A stretch of DNA of 8,809 nt. It comes from Chlorobium sp. GTDB taxonomy: Bacteria > Bacteroidota > Chlorobiia > Chlorobiales > Chlorobiaceae. Position numbers and translations under genes: made by a program. Where the stretch lies: the NCBI GenBank assembly GCA_026193435.1, contig JAPHUN010000331.1:1-8809 (forward strand). Direction: 5' to 3'. Below are positions 1 through 6,092 of this stretch, piece after piece (the first letter of the stretch is position 1; every line of letters begins with the position of its first letter). The notes below the pieces were generated by a model. It had not been told where the DNA came from. It saw only the letters and a list, made by a program, of their open reading frames with translations, and did no database searches.

Positions 1-307
1 CAACAACCTGTACGAATTTGGGATAGAAATCGACCGTAATGTGAGAACGTTCCATCCACTCTGTATGGTCTTCAAACAACAGTCCGTTTTCCGTTACCCT
101 CAGACTTTCGACAAATTCACCGACCTCTTCGTCAAGTTCTTCATCGATATGCCGGTATACGTCATGTTCAACCAGAACATAGACAAGAACAAACACCATG
201 ACCATCAGCGAAGCGGTCACAACGAGATAGAGACCGGCAAGCCTGTCGCGAATACTTGTCCCCCTGCCGAATCTCAGGCCGTCTTTTTTTCCGGTATTCT
301 TTCGCAT
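1..307 (-). CDS. Sensor histidine kinase, N-terminal fragment (runs off left edge)
   Basis: The first 102 residues of a membrane protein are readable on the minus strand with no stop before the window edge. A basic cytoplasmic N-terminus (RKNTGKK) is followed by one clear membrane helix at about residues 25-46, then an acidic segment (HIDEELDEEVGEF, about 53-65) that would begin the periplasmic sensor region. The ATG lies 4 nt after the stop of the OmpR-type regulator, and GGGGAGAG within that gene's end serves as its ribosome binding site, so the two are probably translationally linked. Kinases beginning this way next to OmpR regulators are usually HAMP/HisKA/HATPase kinases. Those domains lie outside the window, so the kinase call rests on position and on the N-terminal layout. 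The stimulus cannot be read from this part. Confidence 0.75.
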   Translation of the reverse strand, partial: MRKNTGKKDGLRFGRGTSIRDRLAGLYLVVTASLMVMVFVLVYVLVEHDVYRHIDEELDEEVGEFVESLRVTENGLLFEDHTEWMERSHITVDFYPKFVQVV

Positions 308-311
308 ACGC

Positions 312-980
312 CTACTCTCCCCGAATAACATATCCTACGCCCCTTACCGTTTCGATAAGAGCGCCGCAACCCGCTCCATCGAGCTTTTTCCTCAGAAAGT
401 TGACATACACATCGATCACCGATGTGTCGGCATCAAAATGGATGTCCCAGACATGTTCGATGATCCTGCTTCTGGTGCAGACACTTCCCCTGTTGCGCAA
501 CAGGTACTCCAGCAGAGCGAACTCCTTGGGAGTCAGTGAAAGCTCCTTGCCTTTGCACAGAACCCTGTGCGCAGCGAGGTTCATTTCAACACCGCCTGCC
601 TGCATCATCACGGTTTCCGATCCGGAAAGCCTCAGTTGCACCCTGATTCGCGCCAGAAGTTCTTCAAATGCAAAAGGCTTTTTCATATAATCGTTGGCGC
701 CCGACTCCAGGCCGAAAATCACGTCATCGAGGTCACCTTTCGCCGTAAGGAATATGACCGGCACCTGAGCGTGTTCTTTCCGGAACTGCCGGCACACCTC
801 CACACCGCTCAGGCCAGGAAGAAGCCAGTCTACAATAAGCAGATCGTACTCATTAATCAGCGCCATCGACAGCCCTTCACGACCGTTTTGAGCAACATCG
901 ACCGCAAAGCATTCCTCTTCAAGGCCTTCCTTGAGAAAATCGGCTATCCCCGATTCATCTTCAATAATGAGAATCCGCAT
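312..980 (-). CDS. OmpR/PhoB-family response regulator
   Basis: This is a 222-residue two-domain transcription regulator of normal family length. The receiver domain spans about 1-115: acidic pocket E7/D8, phospho-acceptor D51 in the strand LLIVDWLLPG, switch T79 in FLTAKGD, and conserved K101 in the KKPF motif. The winged-helix DNA-binding domain spans about 127-220, with LTPKEFALLEYLL (149-161) as its first helix region and a typical closing wing, ETVRGVGYV. By family knowledge, phosphorylation at D51 by the adjacent kinase promotes dimerisation and binding to direct repeats. The sequence resembles the QseB/CusR/CzcR branch, but the specific paralogue cannot be assigned. It starts 12 nt after the DUF4405-like gene, with AAGGCAG upstream of the ATG, and precedes the kinase by 4 nt, so it belongs to the same transcript. 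The 11-bp repeats at 1974-2012 are a plausible target. Confidence 0.93.
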   Translation of the reverse strand: MRILIIEDESGIADFLKEGLEEECFAVDVAQNGREGLSMALINEYDLLIVDWLLPGLSGVEVCRQFRKEHAQVPVIFLTAKGDLDDVIFGLESGANDYMKKPFAFEELLARIRVQLRLSGSETVMMQAGGVEMNLAAHRVLCKGKELSLTPKEFALLEYLLRNRGSVCTRSRIIEHVWDIHFDADTSVIDVYVNFLRKKLDGAGCGALIETVRGVGYVIRGE

Positions 981-992
981 AAACTGCCTTTT

Positions 993-1478
993 TTATTCAA
1001 AAATAACTCCGAAAAGCGCCTTCTCTTCCATATCGTTCTGCTCCGCTATCTCCTCGATGGAATCCCCGGAATCCAGAACGGAAATGCCGTTCTCGGACAT
1101 CGTTTCCAGAAGCTGGTCCAGGCTCGTGCCCGCGATGCCGGAAATGGTTATGAGCGAAGCTTTTTCAAGGGACCTGACCGCTTTTTTTCTTCCATCTTCC
1201 CCTTCTTCCACCCAGGGGTACAACGACAGCAATGCAATTGCAATCGCTGCGCTAATAAAAACAACGCCCGTTTTTCTTTGCAGATAGCCCGTAAAAGCTT
1301 TCCAGTTCGCCAGCAGGTGCAACACGGCTCCACCCACGAGAATCCAGCTCATCCATTCATGAACAGGTTCGACGATTCCCGGTTCAAAATGAAAAAAAAT
1401 CATCAGTCCGGTTGACGCCGATACAAGAAAGGCTGCTGCTATCAAGGGCGTTGCAAGACTTCTCAGTGTTGTGTTCAT
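993..1478 (-). CDS. DUF4405/cytochrome-b-like small membrane protein
   Basis: This is a protein of about 161 residues with three predicted membrane helices (about 9-30, 44-62 and 71-90, counted from the first of two adjacent ATGs) and a soluble C-terminal part of about 70 residues. Histidines H31, H41 (in HEWMSW) and H55 (in HLLANWKAF) sit near helix ends, in the pattern of DUF4405 proteins, which are related to b-type cytochromes. Heme binding is therefore plausible but not shown. The C-terminal region contains two short motifs, ISGIAGTSLDQLLE and DSIEEIAEQN, of the kind that follow such helices in other anaerobes' redox proteins. Two ATGs are in tandem (1481 and 1478). GAGAGG lies only 2 nt from the first but 5 nt from the second, so 1478 is preferred. 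It lies between the exported OB-fold gene and the regulator and may pass a redox cue to the two-component pair (inference). Confidence 0.75.
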   Translation of the reverse strand: MNTTLRSLATPLIAAAFLVSASTGLMIFFHFEPGIVEPVHEWMSWILVGGAVLHLLANWKAFTGYLQRKTGVVFISAAIAIALLSLYPWVEEGEDGRKKAVRSLEKASLITISGIAGTSLDQLLETMSENGISVLDSGDSIEEIAEQNDMEEKALFGVIFE

Positions 1479-1542
1479 CATGACCTCTCTTTTTAATATA
1501 CGTTTGAAATATTCTTTCCCTTTACGTCATCTGTCGGCACGA

Positions 1543-1896
1543 TCATCTTCCGGGTCCGGCTACTTCAAGACGATGCACGTCAATGTAGACAGACCCGGAC
1601 TCGTGTTCGAGCTCCCCGTCAATCCGAACTCCGGTATCAGGCCCGATAGGCTGTTGTCTCCAGACACTCTTCTCAATTTCAATGTCGATCTCACCTGAAT
1701 CATCACGAAAGAGATAGTGATCCCCACGCAAATGTCCGGTAATAAAACCGTCCAGCGAAAGCCTGCTATCGTCTCTCATCAGTTTTGCCTCAGCAACGGT
1801 ACTCTGCGGTGAATTTTCCTCTGCAGGCCCGACATACTCTGCGTATCCCGTATTCGCTGCCAGCCAAAACATCGCGATCACGACTCCTTTATTCAT
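1543..1896 (-). CDS. YgiW/YdeI-family periplasmic OB-fold (BOF) protein
   Basis: This is a 117-residue exported protein. Residues 1-19 form a short signal peptide (MNKG, then a hydrophobic stretch, then GYA before E20). The mature part fits the bacterial OB-fold (BOF) family: the DDSRLSLDGFI strand, YLFRDDSGEIDIEI, a conserved Trp in KSVWR, the GVRIDGELE strand and a closing SVYIDVHRLEV. These match the spacing I know from E. coli YgiW. Family members are small periplasmic proteins linked to stress tolerance, and ygiW precedes qseB-qseC in enterics and Pasteurellaceae, as here. It is the first gene of the minus-strand operon, 61-64 nt before the DUF4405-like gene, with no terminator visible between them. 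AGGAGAG is well placed upstream of the ATG. The molecular ligand of the family is unsettled. Confidence 0.87.
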   Translation of the reverse strand: MNKGVVIAMFWLAANTGYAEYVGPAEENSPQSTVAEAKLMRDDSRLSLDGFITGHLRGDHYLFRDDSGEIDIEIEKSVWRQQPIGPDTGVRIDGELEHESGSVYIDVHRLEVAGPGR

Positions 1897-1973
1897 CCTG
1901 CTCTCCTGTTAAAAATTGATTTCACGAAACAGTCCTTGTTGATACTGCATGAAGAAAAGGTAGCACCCGCAAC

Positions 1974-2012
1974 CTTAAAGCAGCCTGAACATGAGCTTAA
2001 ATTTCGCTTAAA
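1974..2012 (+). promoter_or_regulatory. Tandem CTTAAA half-sites in 11-bp register (candidate OmpR-family operator)
   Basis: Perfect CTTAAA occurs at 1974-1979, 1996-2001 and 2007-2012. The position that completes the 11-bp ladder, 1985-1990, reads CTGAAC (4 of 6). The last two copies form CTTAA-N6-CTTAA, which is the arrangement described for PmrA and QseB boxes. OmpR-family dimers bind such head-to-tail hexamers one helical turn apart. The array sits 78 bp upstream of the minus-strand operon that encodes a response regulator, and 110 bp upstream of the GH15 gene. Because CTTAAA and its complement TTTAAG both fit the degenerate box, orientation does not tell which promoter it serves. No convincing -35/-10 pair was found on either side. 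Confidence 0.55.
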
Positions 2013-2050
2013 ATCGCACTGACCCCTTCTTGTGACTTTTTTCCGTATTT

Positions 2051-2076
2051 TACAGACACGTCACTATCCGTCTGTA
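2051..2076. promoter_or_regulatory. 7-bp dyad TACAGAC-N12-GTCTGTA upstream of the GH15 gene
   Basis: A perfect 7-bp inverted repeat (2051-2057 and 2070-2076) has a 12-nt spacer, giving half-site centres 19 bp apart, close to two helical turns. It lies 46 bp before the ATG of the GH15-DUF547 gene, a usual place for an operator. The spacing would suit a dimeric repressor; as a hairpin it would be weak. No regulator can be named, and a dyad of this size can occur by chance. Confidence 0.3.
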
Positions 2077-2122
2077 TGAACACGCGGGGAGCATACACTG
2101 CAACCCAAACCTGGATAACAAC

Positions 2123-4783
2123 ATGTACAGAGAGATTGCCGACTATGGGCTCATAGGGGATATGCATTCCGTGGCGCTGGTTTCGGGAGACGGTTCTATT
2201 GATTACTGCTCTCTTCCGTTCCTCGACTCTCCTACAGTTTTCGCTTCGCTGCTGGACGATGAAAAAGGAGGCTTTTTCAGTATCAGGCCAAAAGGAAATT
2301 TCACCTCCTCACAGCAGTATGTTCAGGATACCAATGTGCTGGTATCTACGTTCAAAAACGATGATGGCCAAGCCGATCTCTATGACTTCATGCCTGTGGC
2401 GACCCGGCACCTGGTTACCTCAAAGGAACACAGGATAGACCGCTGCCTGGAAATGAAATCAGGCACTCTCGAATTCGAGCTTGCTTTCATGCCGCGACCC
2501 AACTATGCAAAAACCATACCTGTTGTCACCTGCCGGGGAAACAGGATATCCGCATTCAGCCATGAACAGCCCCTCACACTCCTGCACTCTCTTCAGGAAT
2601 ACCGTGTCCGGCAATGTAAAAACGGGATTGTCGTTATCGATTTTGCACTTTCAGCTGAACAGAGCGCCCGGTTCAGCCTGATCTACGGCGATGTCACCGA
2701 AAGCGTAAGCGACTCATGCAGCCTTGAAAAAAATATTGAATTCTGGAAAAACTGGCTCCACAACTGCATGGGAGAACATTGCGCGTTTCTCGGAGAGTAT
2801 ACGCAAATGGTGAACCGCTCACTGCTCGCCCTCAAACTCCTCACCTTTCATCCGACAGGAGCGATAGCCGCGGCAGCGACAACTTCCCTTCCCGAAGCAA
2901 TCGGCGGAGAACGCAACTGGGATTACCGGTTTACCTGGCTGCGCGACGCTTCGTTCACTCTCAAGGCTTTTTTCTCACTTGGCCATATAACCGAAGCCGA
3001 CGGGTTCATTCGCTGGCTGCACGCCACCTATCGAAAAAATGAAAAAGGAACTATCCGGATCATGTATTCGATCCGTGGAGAAGAAATGCTCCACGAAAAA
3101 GAGCTCAGCCATCTGAAAGGCTATAAAAACTCTACACCCGTCCGTATCGGAAACCTTGCTCACAAGCAAAACCAGTGGGACATCTACGGTGAAGTCATGG
3201 ACGCGGCACTCAGACTCTCCGATTATGCGGGAAAGATCGACGAAGAGCTTTGGCCCTTTTTCCGTGACATCTGCACCATGGCCATGAAGAACTGGCAAAA
3301 ACCTGACGACGGAATCTGGGAAGTCAGAAACGGCCCCTGCCATTTTGTTTATTCCAAGGTCATGTGCTGGGTCGCTCTCGACAGGGGAATTATCATCGCG
3401 AACCGATACGGCTTCGACGCGCCGGTAGCAGAGTGGATTGAAGAACGGGAAACCATTAAAACCGATATCCTCGAGAAGGGCTTCAACCGGGATATGAAGA
3501 GTTTTGTTCAACGTTACGGTTCCCTGGAACTCGATGCAAGCCTGCTCCTGCTCCCTCTGGCCAATTTTCTTCCGATAGAAGATGAACGGATACAGGGCAC
3601 CATCAACGCCTGCAAAAAAGAATTGATGCACCATGGTTTTCTCTCCCGATATATTGCTGATGACGGACTCGATGGAGAAGAAGGAGCGTTCGTTCTCTGC
3701 AATTTCTGGCTTATCGAGTGCCTTGCGCGTTCAGACAGAATAGAGGAAGCTGAAAAGCTGATGAAGGAAACCCTGCGTTCAGCAAACAGACTCGGCCTTT
3801 TCTCCGAAGAGTTCAACAGCAACACCGGTGAACTGCTCGGAAACTTCCCCCAGGCATTCAGCCACATCGGCTATATCAATGCCGTATCCGCCATTCTGAA
3901 TGCACGGGGACGCTCTTTCGAGGAAGAGGCAAAAACGACGCTCGCCGACAAGCTGCGAAAAATCCTTCCCTTTCAGGCCAATCTCAATGACGGCCCTGAA
4001 ACGGCTGACGCCACGGATACCGAAATCGCGGTCCGCCTCAAAAAACTTCTCGGAAAATTGCAGGGCGCATTCTTCAATGTCAGCATGGGAAGGGTAAACT
4101 ATCAAGCGATGAAGCAATCGGAACGATTTCGTGAATACCAGCAACTTGCTGTGAGCCTCAGATCGTTCAGTCCCGAATCACTCGGCAACGATAACGAAAA
4201 AAAAGCCTTCTGGATAAACATCTACAACATCCTCATTATCCACGGCGTCATAGAATTCGATATCCGGAACTCAGTCCTTGAAATCATCAACTTTTTCGGA
4301 AGAATAGGCTACACTATCGGCAACACGTTTTTTACTCCGGATGACATTGAACACGGAATTCTCAGAAAAAACCGTCATCACCCCGCATTCATGCTCCGGC
4401 CGTTCTCTCCATTCGATTCACGGCTGCCGCTCATGGTAGAAACATTTGACCCGAGAATCCATTTCGCGCTGGTCTGCGCATCAAGCTCGTGCCCTCCGAT
4501 CGAGTTCTACGATCCGGAGCATATCGACGATCAGCTCGATATCGCAACGAGAAGCTTCATCATCCGGAGAGGCATTGAAACAGACAGTGAGAACAACATC
4601 GTCCGTCTTTCGGAGATATTCAAATGGTATCAACATGATTTCGGGAAAGACAAAACCGAAGCACTCTCCTATATCGCGGAATTCGCCAATGAAAAAACCA
4701 GGCAGTTCATACTGAAGAACCCTGCAAAACTGAAGATCGAATATCTGCCCTATAACTGGAACCTCAACAGCACGCTTGAATGA
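2123..4783 (+). CDS. GH15 glucoamylase/trehalase-type hydrolase fused to a DUF547 domain
   Basis: This protein has 886 residues, where GH15 proteins of this type usually have about 600. There is no signal peptide, so it is probably cytoplasmic. Residues 1-200 are the N-terminal beta-rich domain, opening with the typical IADYGLIGDMHSVALV and GSIDY motifs. Residues 225-595 are the (alpha/alpha)6 catalytic domain: GGERNWDYRFTWLRDASF (261-278), DDGIWEVR with likely acid E400, YSKVMCWVALDRG (410-422), and NTGELLGNFPQAFSHIGY with likely base E570. Family members release glucose from alpha-glucans or trehalose; the substrate cannot be read here. After a linker, residues 635-880 match DUF547: AFWINIYN (695-702), DIEHGILR (741-748), FALVCASSSCPPI (781-793), LSEIFKWY (829-836). 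DUF547 has no settled function; H744, C785 and C790 are candidate functional residues. The start fits the family N-terminus, although the ribosome binding site (GGATAA) is weak. The fusion is in one frame with no internal stop. Confidence 0.92.
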   Translation: MYREIADYGLIGDMHSVALVSGDGSIDYCSLPFLDSPTVFASLLDDEKGGFFSIRPKGNFTSSQQYVQDTNVLVSTFKNDDGQADLYDFMPVATRHLVTSKEHRIDRCLEMKSGTLEFELAFMPRPNYAKTIPVVTCRGNRISAFSHEQPLTLLHSLQEYRVRQCKNGIVVIDFALSAEQSARFSLIYGDVTESVSDSCSLEKNIEFWKNWLHNCMGEHCAFLGEYTQMVNRSLLALKLLTFHPTGAIAAAATTSLPEAIGGERNWDYRFTWLRDASFTLKAFFSLGHITEADGFIRWLHATYRKNEKGTIRIMYSIRGEEMLHEKELSHLKGYKNSTPVRIGNLAHKQNQWDIYGEVMDAALRLSDYAGKIDEELWPFFRDICTMAMKNWQKPDDGIWEVRNGPCHFVYSKVMCWVALDRGIIIANRYGFDAPVAEWIEERETIKTDILEKGFNRDMKSFVQRYGSLELDASLLLLPLANFLPIEDERIQGTINACKKELMHHGFLSRYIADDGLDGEEGAFVLCNFWLIECLARSDRIEEAEKLMKETLRSANRLGLFSEEFNSNTGELLGNFPQAFSHIGYINAVSAILNARGRSFEEEAKTTLADKLRKILPFQANLNDGPETADATDTEIAVRLKKLLGKLQGAFFNVSMGRVNYQAMKQSERFREYQQLAVSLRSFSPESLGNDNEKKAFWINIYNILIIHGVIEFDIRNSVLEIINFFGRIGYTIGNTFFTPDDIEHGILRKNRHHPAFMLRPFSPFDSRLPLMVETFDPRIHFALVCASSSCPPIEFYDPEHIDDQLDIATRSFIIRRGIETDSENNIVRLSEIFKWYQHDFGKDKTEALSYIAEFANEKTRQFILKNPAKLKIEYLPYNWNLNSTLE

Positions 4784-4793
4784 GCCTTTGGGC

Positions 4794-4814
4794 AGTAACG
4801 AGTGACCAGTGACC
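4794..4814 (+). repeat. Three 7-bp units (AGTAACG, AGTGACC, AGTGACC)
   Basis: Three consecutive heptamers lie 10 bp after the stop of the GH15-DUF547 gene. They are imperfectly complementary to the heptamer block at 4856-4876: about 17 of 24 positions pair when both are extended slightly. A long mismatched hairpin between the convergent genes is therefore possible. It may act as a weak bidirectional terminator or simply be a remnant of an intergenic repeat. Confidence 0.6.
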
Positions 4815-4855
4815 AGTAGAGGCAGGCCCATAAAGGACGCAGAGTTTTTCCTTTC

Positions 4856-4876
4856 TTGTCACCTGTTACTTGTCAC
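4856..4876 (-). repeat. Three 7-bp units (TTGTCAC, CTGTTAC, TTGTCAC on the plus strand)
   Basis: This block of three heptamers is inverted relative to the block at 4794-4814. The stop codon of lpxD (plus-strand tta at 4866-4868) lies inside the middle unit, so the 3' end of the gene is made of repeat sequence. The block is separated from the seven-unit block at 4880-4928 by TCT. Confidence 0.6.
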
Positions 4877-5957
4877 TCTTTTTGACTTTTGACTTTTGAA
4901 CTTTGACTTTTGAACTTTGACTTTTGAACTCCTCCTCGAGGGCATCAAGTTTCCGCTTCATTTTGTCGAGGCTCCTCAGCAGGGCTTCCTGGCGGAGCTG
5001 ATCGCGAAGAGGCTGGGCCGGAAATCCGCCCAGCGTCTGACCAGGCCTGGCAACAGACTTGGTCACCCCGGCTCTTGCTGAAACACGTGTCCGGTCGGGA
5101 AGGGAAAGATGACCGGAAAAACCGGCCTGACCTCCGATCATGCAATGCTTGCCTACCGAAACGCTTCCGGAAATACCGGCCTGTGAGACAATGACCGTAT
5201 TCTCCCCTATTGTGCAATTATGCCCTATCTGCACAAGATTGTCTATCTTCACCCCTTTTTCAATAACCGTGCTACCCATGGTCGCCCTGTCAATGGTATT
5301 ATTGGCGCCAATTTCCACATCATCATCAATCTCAACAATACCCATCTGGGGAATCTTGATATAGGAACCGTCAGGCTGGGGAGCAAAACCGAACCCGTCT
5401 GCGCCGACAACCGTCCCGCTGTGTATCGTAACGCGATCCCCGAGAATGGTCCCGTTATAGCAAACAACATGAGGAAAAAGTGTACAGTCCCGTCCGGTTC
5501 TCACTTGAGCCATCAATACCGAGTTAGAGCCTATAACCGTATTGTCACCGATCACACATTCGTCACCGATGACCGTATGCTCACCGATAGAAACGTTTTC
5601 CCCCAGTTCTACATGTTCCCCGATAACCGCCGAGGAAGCAACTCCTGGAGCCGCAATCAGCCGTGGCCGTGCATACTTCTGAAGCACAAAAACAAATGCC
5701 GTATAGGGATCTTTTACTTTCAGGAAATTCAAGTGGTCGTTATATTGACTGGTGTTTGTTTCTTCACCGACAATAAGCAAGGAGGCTTTGGTAGTTCCGA
5801 CAAACCTGCTATATTTTTCATTTGCTACAAAGCTCACCGTCCCTTTTGTGGCATTTTCAATTTTTGCCGGACCATCAATAGTGACATCACCACTGCCGAC
5901 AAGCTCAACGTTCTCAAAATACTGTTCAAGGTAGGCTTGTATCTCGTGTATCTTCAT
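4866..5957 (-). CDS. lpxD: UDP-3-O-(3-hydroxyacyl)glucosamine N-acyltransferase
   Basis: This enzyme adds the second 3-hydroxyacyl chain, from acyl-ACP to UDP-3-O-acylglucosamine, in lipid A synthesis in the cytoplasm. The protein has 363 residues. The N-terminal uridine-binding domain (1-100) has the motif VSFVANEKY (41-49). A left-handed beta helix of hexapeptide repeats follows (about 110-300; units such as VIGEHV, IGDNTV, VIGSNS), with the catalytic His H246 in NLVQIGHNC. The C-terminal helix is at about 318-343. Residues 344-360 (FKSQSSKVKVQKSKVKK) are encoded by 7-bp repeats and look like an added basic tail. The start MKIHEIQAYLE fits the family. In-frame starts at 6023 (GTG) and 5996 (ATG) would add residues the family lacks and lie upstream of a likely -10 element. 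The ribosome binding site at 5957 is poor. The gene stands alone, convergent with the GH15 gene and divergent from prs. Confidence 0.95.
   Translation of the reverse strand: MKIHEIQAYLEQYFENVELVGSGDVTIDGPAKIENATKGTVSFVANEKYSRFVGTTKASLLIVGEETNTSQYNDHLNFLKVKDPYTAFVFVLQKYARPRLIAAPGVASSAVIGEHVELGENVSIGEHTVIGDECVIGDNTVIGSNSVLMAQVRTGRDCTLFPHVVCYNGTILGDRVTIHSGTVVGADGFGFAPQPDGSYIKIPQMGIVEIDDDVEIGANNTIDRATMGSTVIEKGVKIDNLVQIGHNCTIGENTVIVSQAGISGSVSVGKHCMIGGQAGFSGHLSLPDRTRVSARAGVTKSVARPGQTLGGFPAQPLRDQLRQEALLRSLDKMKRKLDALEEEFKSQSSKVKVQKSKVKKSDK
4880..4928 (-). repeat. Seven tandem 7-bp units inside the 3' end of lpxD
   Basis: Exactly 49 bp divides into seven heptamers on the plus strand: TTTTGAC, TTTTGAC, TTTTGAA, CTTTGAC, TTTTGAA, CTTTGAC, TTTTGAA. 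From 4894 to 4921 the units alternate between the forms TTTTGAA and CTTTGAC. The block encodes LpxD residues 344-360. A heptamer gained or lost shifts the frame, but the complement of the unit carries no stop in any frame, and the sequence beyond gives a stop within a few codons in all three frames. Copy-number change would therefore alter only the tail. Confidence 0.9.
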
Positions 5958-5979
5958 TGTTAATTTTCTGCCAATTTTT

Positions 5980-5985
5980 ATTATA
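5980..5985 (-). promoter_or_regulatory. Candidate -10 element for lpxD
   Basis: A perfect TATAAT reads on the minus strand and ends 22 nt before the lpxD ATG at 5957. Transcription would begin near 5973, giving a leader of about 16 nt. The hexamer 17 nt upstream (TCAAAA) is a poor -35. If this element is real it excludes the two upstream in-frame starts, which favours 5957. The region is A/T-rich, so chance occurrence is possible. Confidence 0.4.
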
Positions 5986-6059
5986 TTCGTCGGCATTGAG
6001 GTTTTTGAGGGTCCGCGGTACACTGCTTAGATCCTGAGGGAATACAAACACAGCCTTAA

Positions 6060-6065
6060 TATAAT
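6060..6065 (+). promoter_or_regulatory. Candidate -10 element for prs-rplY
   Basis: A perfect TATAAT lies 27 nt before the prs ATG. It predicts a start site near 6072 and a short leader carrying the AGGGAG ribosome binding site. No good -35 hexamer is found at 16-18 nt spacing (AGGGAA at 17). Together with the minus-strand element at 5980-5985 it gives a divergent promoter pair in the 135-bp gap between lpxD and prs. Confidence 0.45.
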
Positions 6066-6092
6066 CTGTTTCATCTGAAAAAGCAGGGAGCC

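Noticed and set aside
567..1415. A 282-codon open frame on the plus strand over the response regulator and DUF4405-like genes
   Set aside because: It lies antisense to two genes with clear family motifs and its translation has no recognisable domain. Long shadow frames are expected opposite such coding sequence.
2023..2051. Sigma-70 promoter for the GH15 gene (TATTTT at 2046-2051)
   Set aside because: No -35 hexamer lies at 16-18 nt and the -10 match is weak, so it was not listed as a promoter.
2975..3634. A 219-codon minus-strand frame inside the GH15 domain
   Set aside because: It overlaps the catalytic domain in antisense, and no motif or ribosome binding site supports it.
4880..4928. 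On/off phase variation of lpxD through the 7-bp repeats
   Set aside because: The repeat lies after the whole enzyme and all three frames close soon after it, so slippage could alter the tail but not switch the gene off.
4794..4928. CRISPR array
   Set aside because: The repeats are 7 bp, directly abutting and without spacers. No cas gene is present.
5220..5963. A 247-codon open frame on the plus strand opposite lpxD
   Set aside because: It is fully antisense to a well-supported LpxD and its product is not protein-like in any family I know. It is an artefact of codon use in the hexapeptide repeats.
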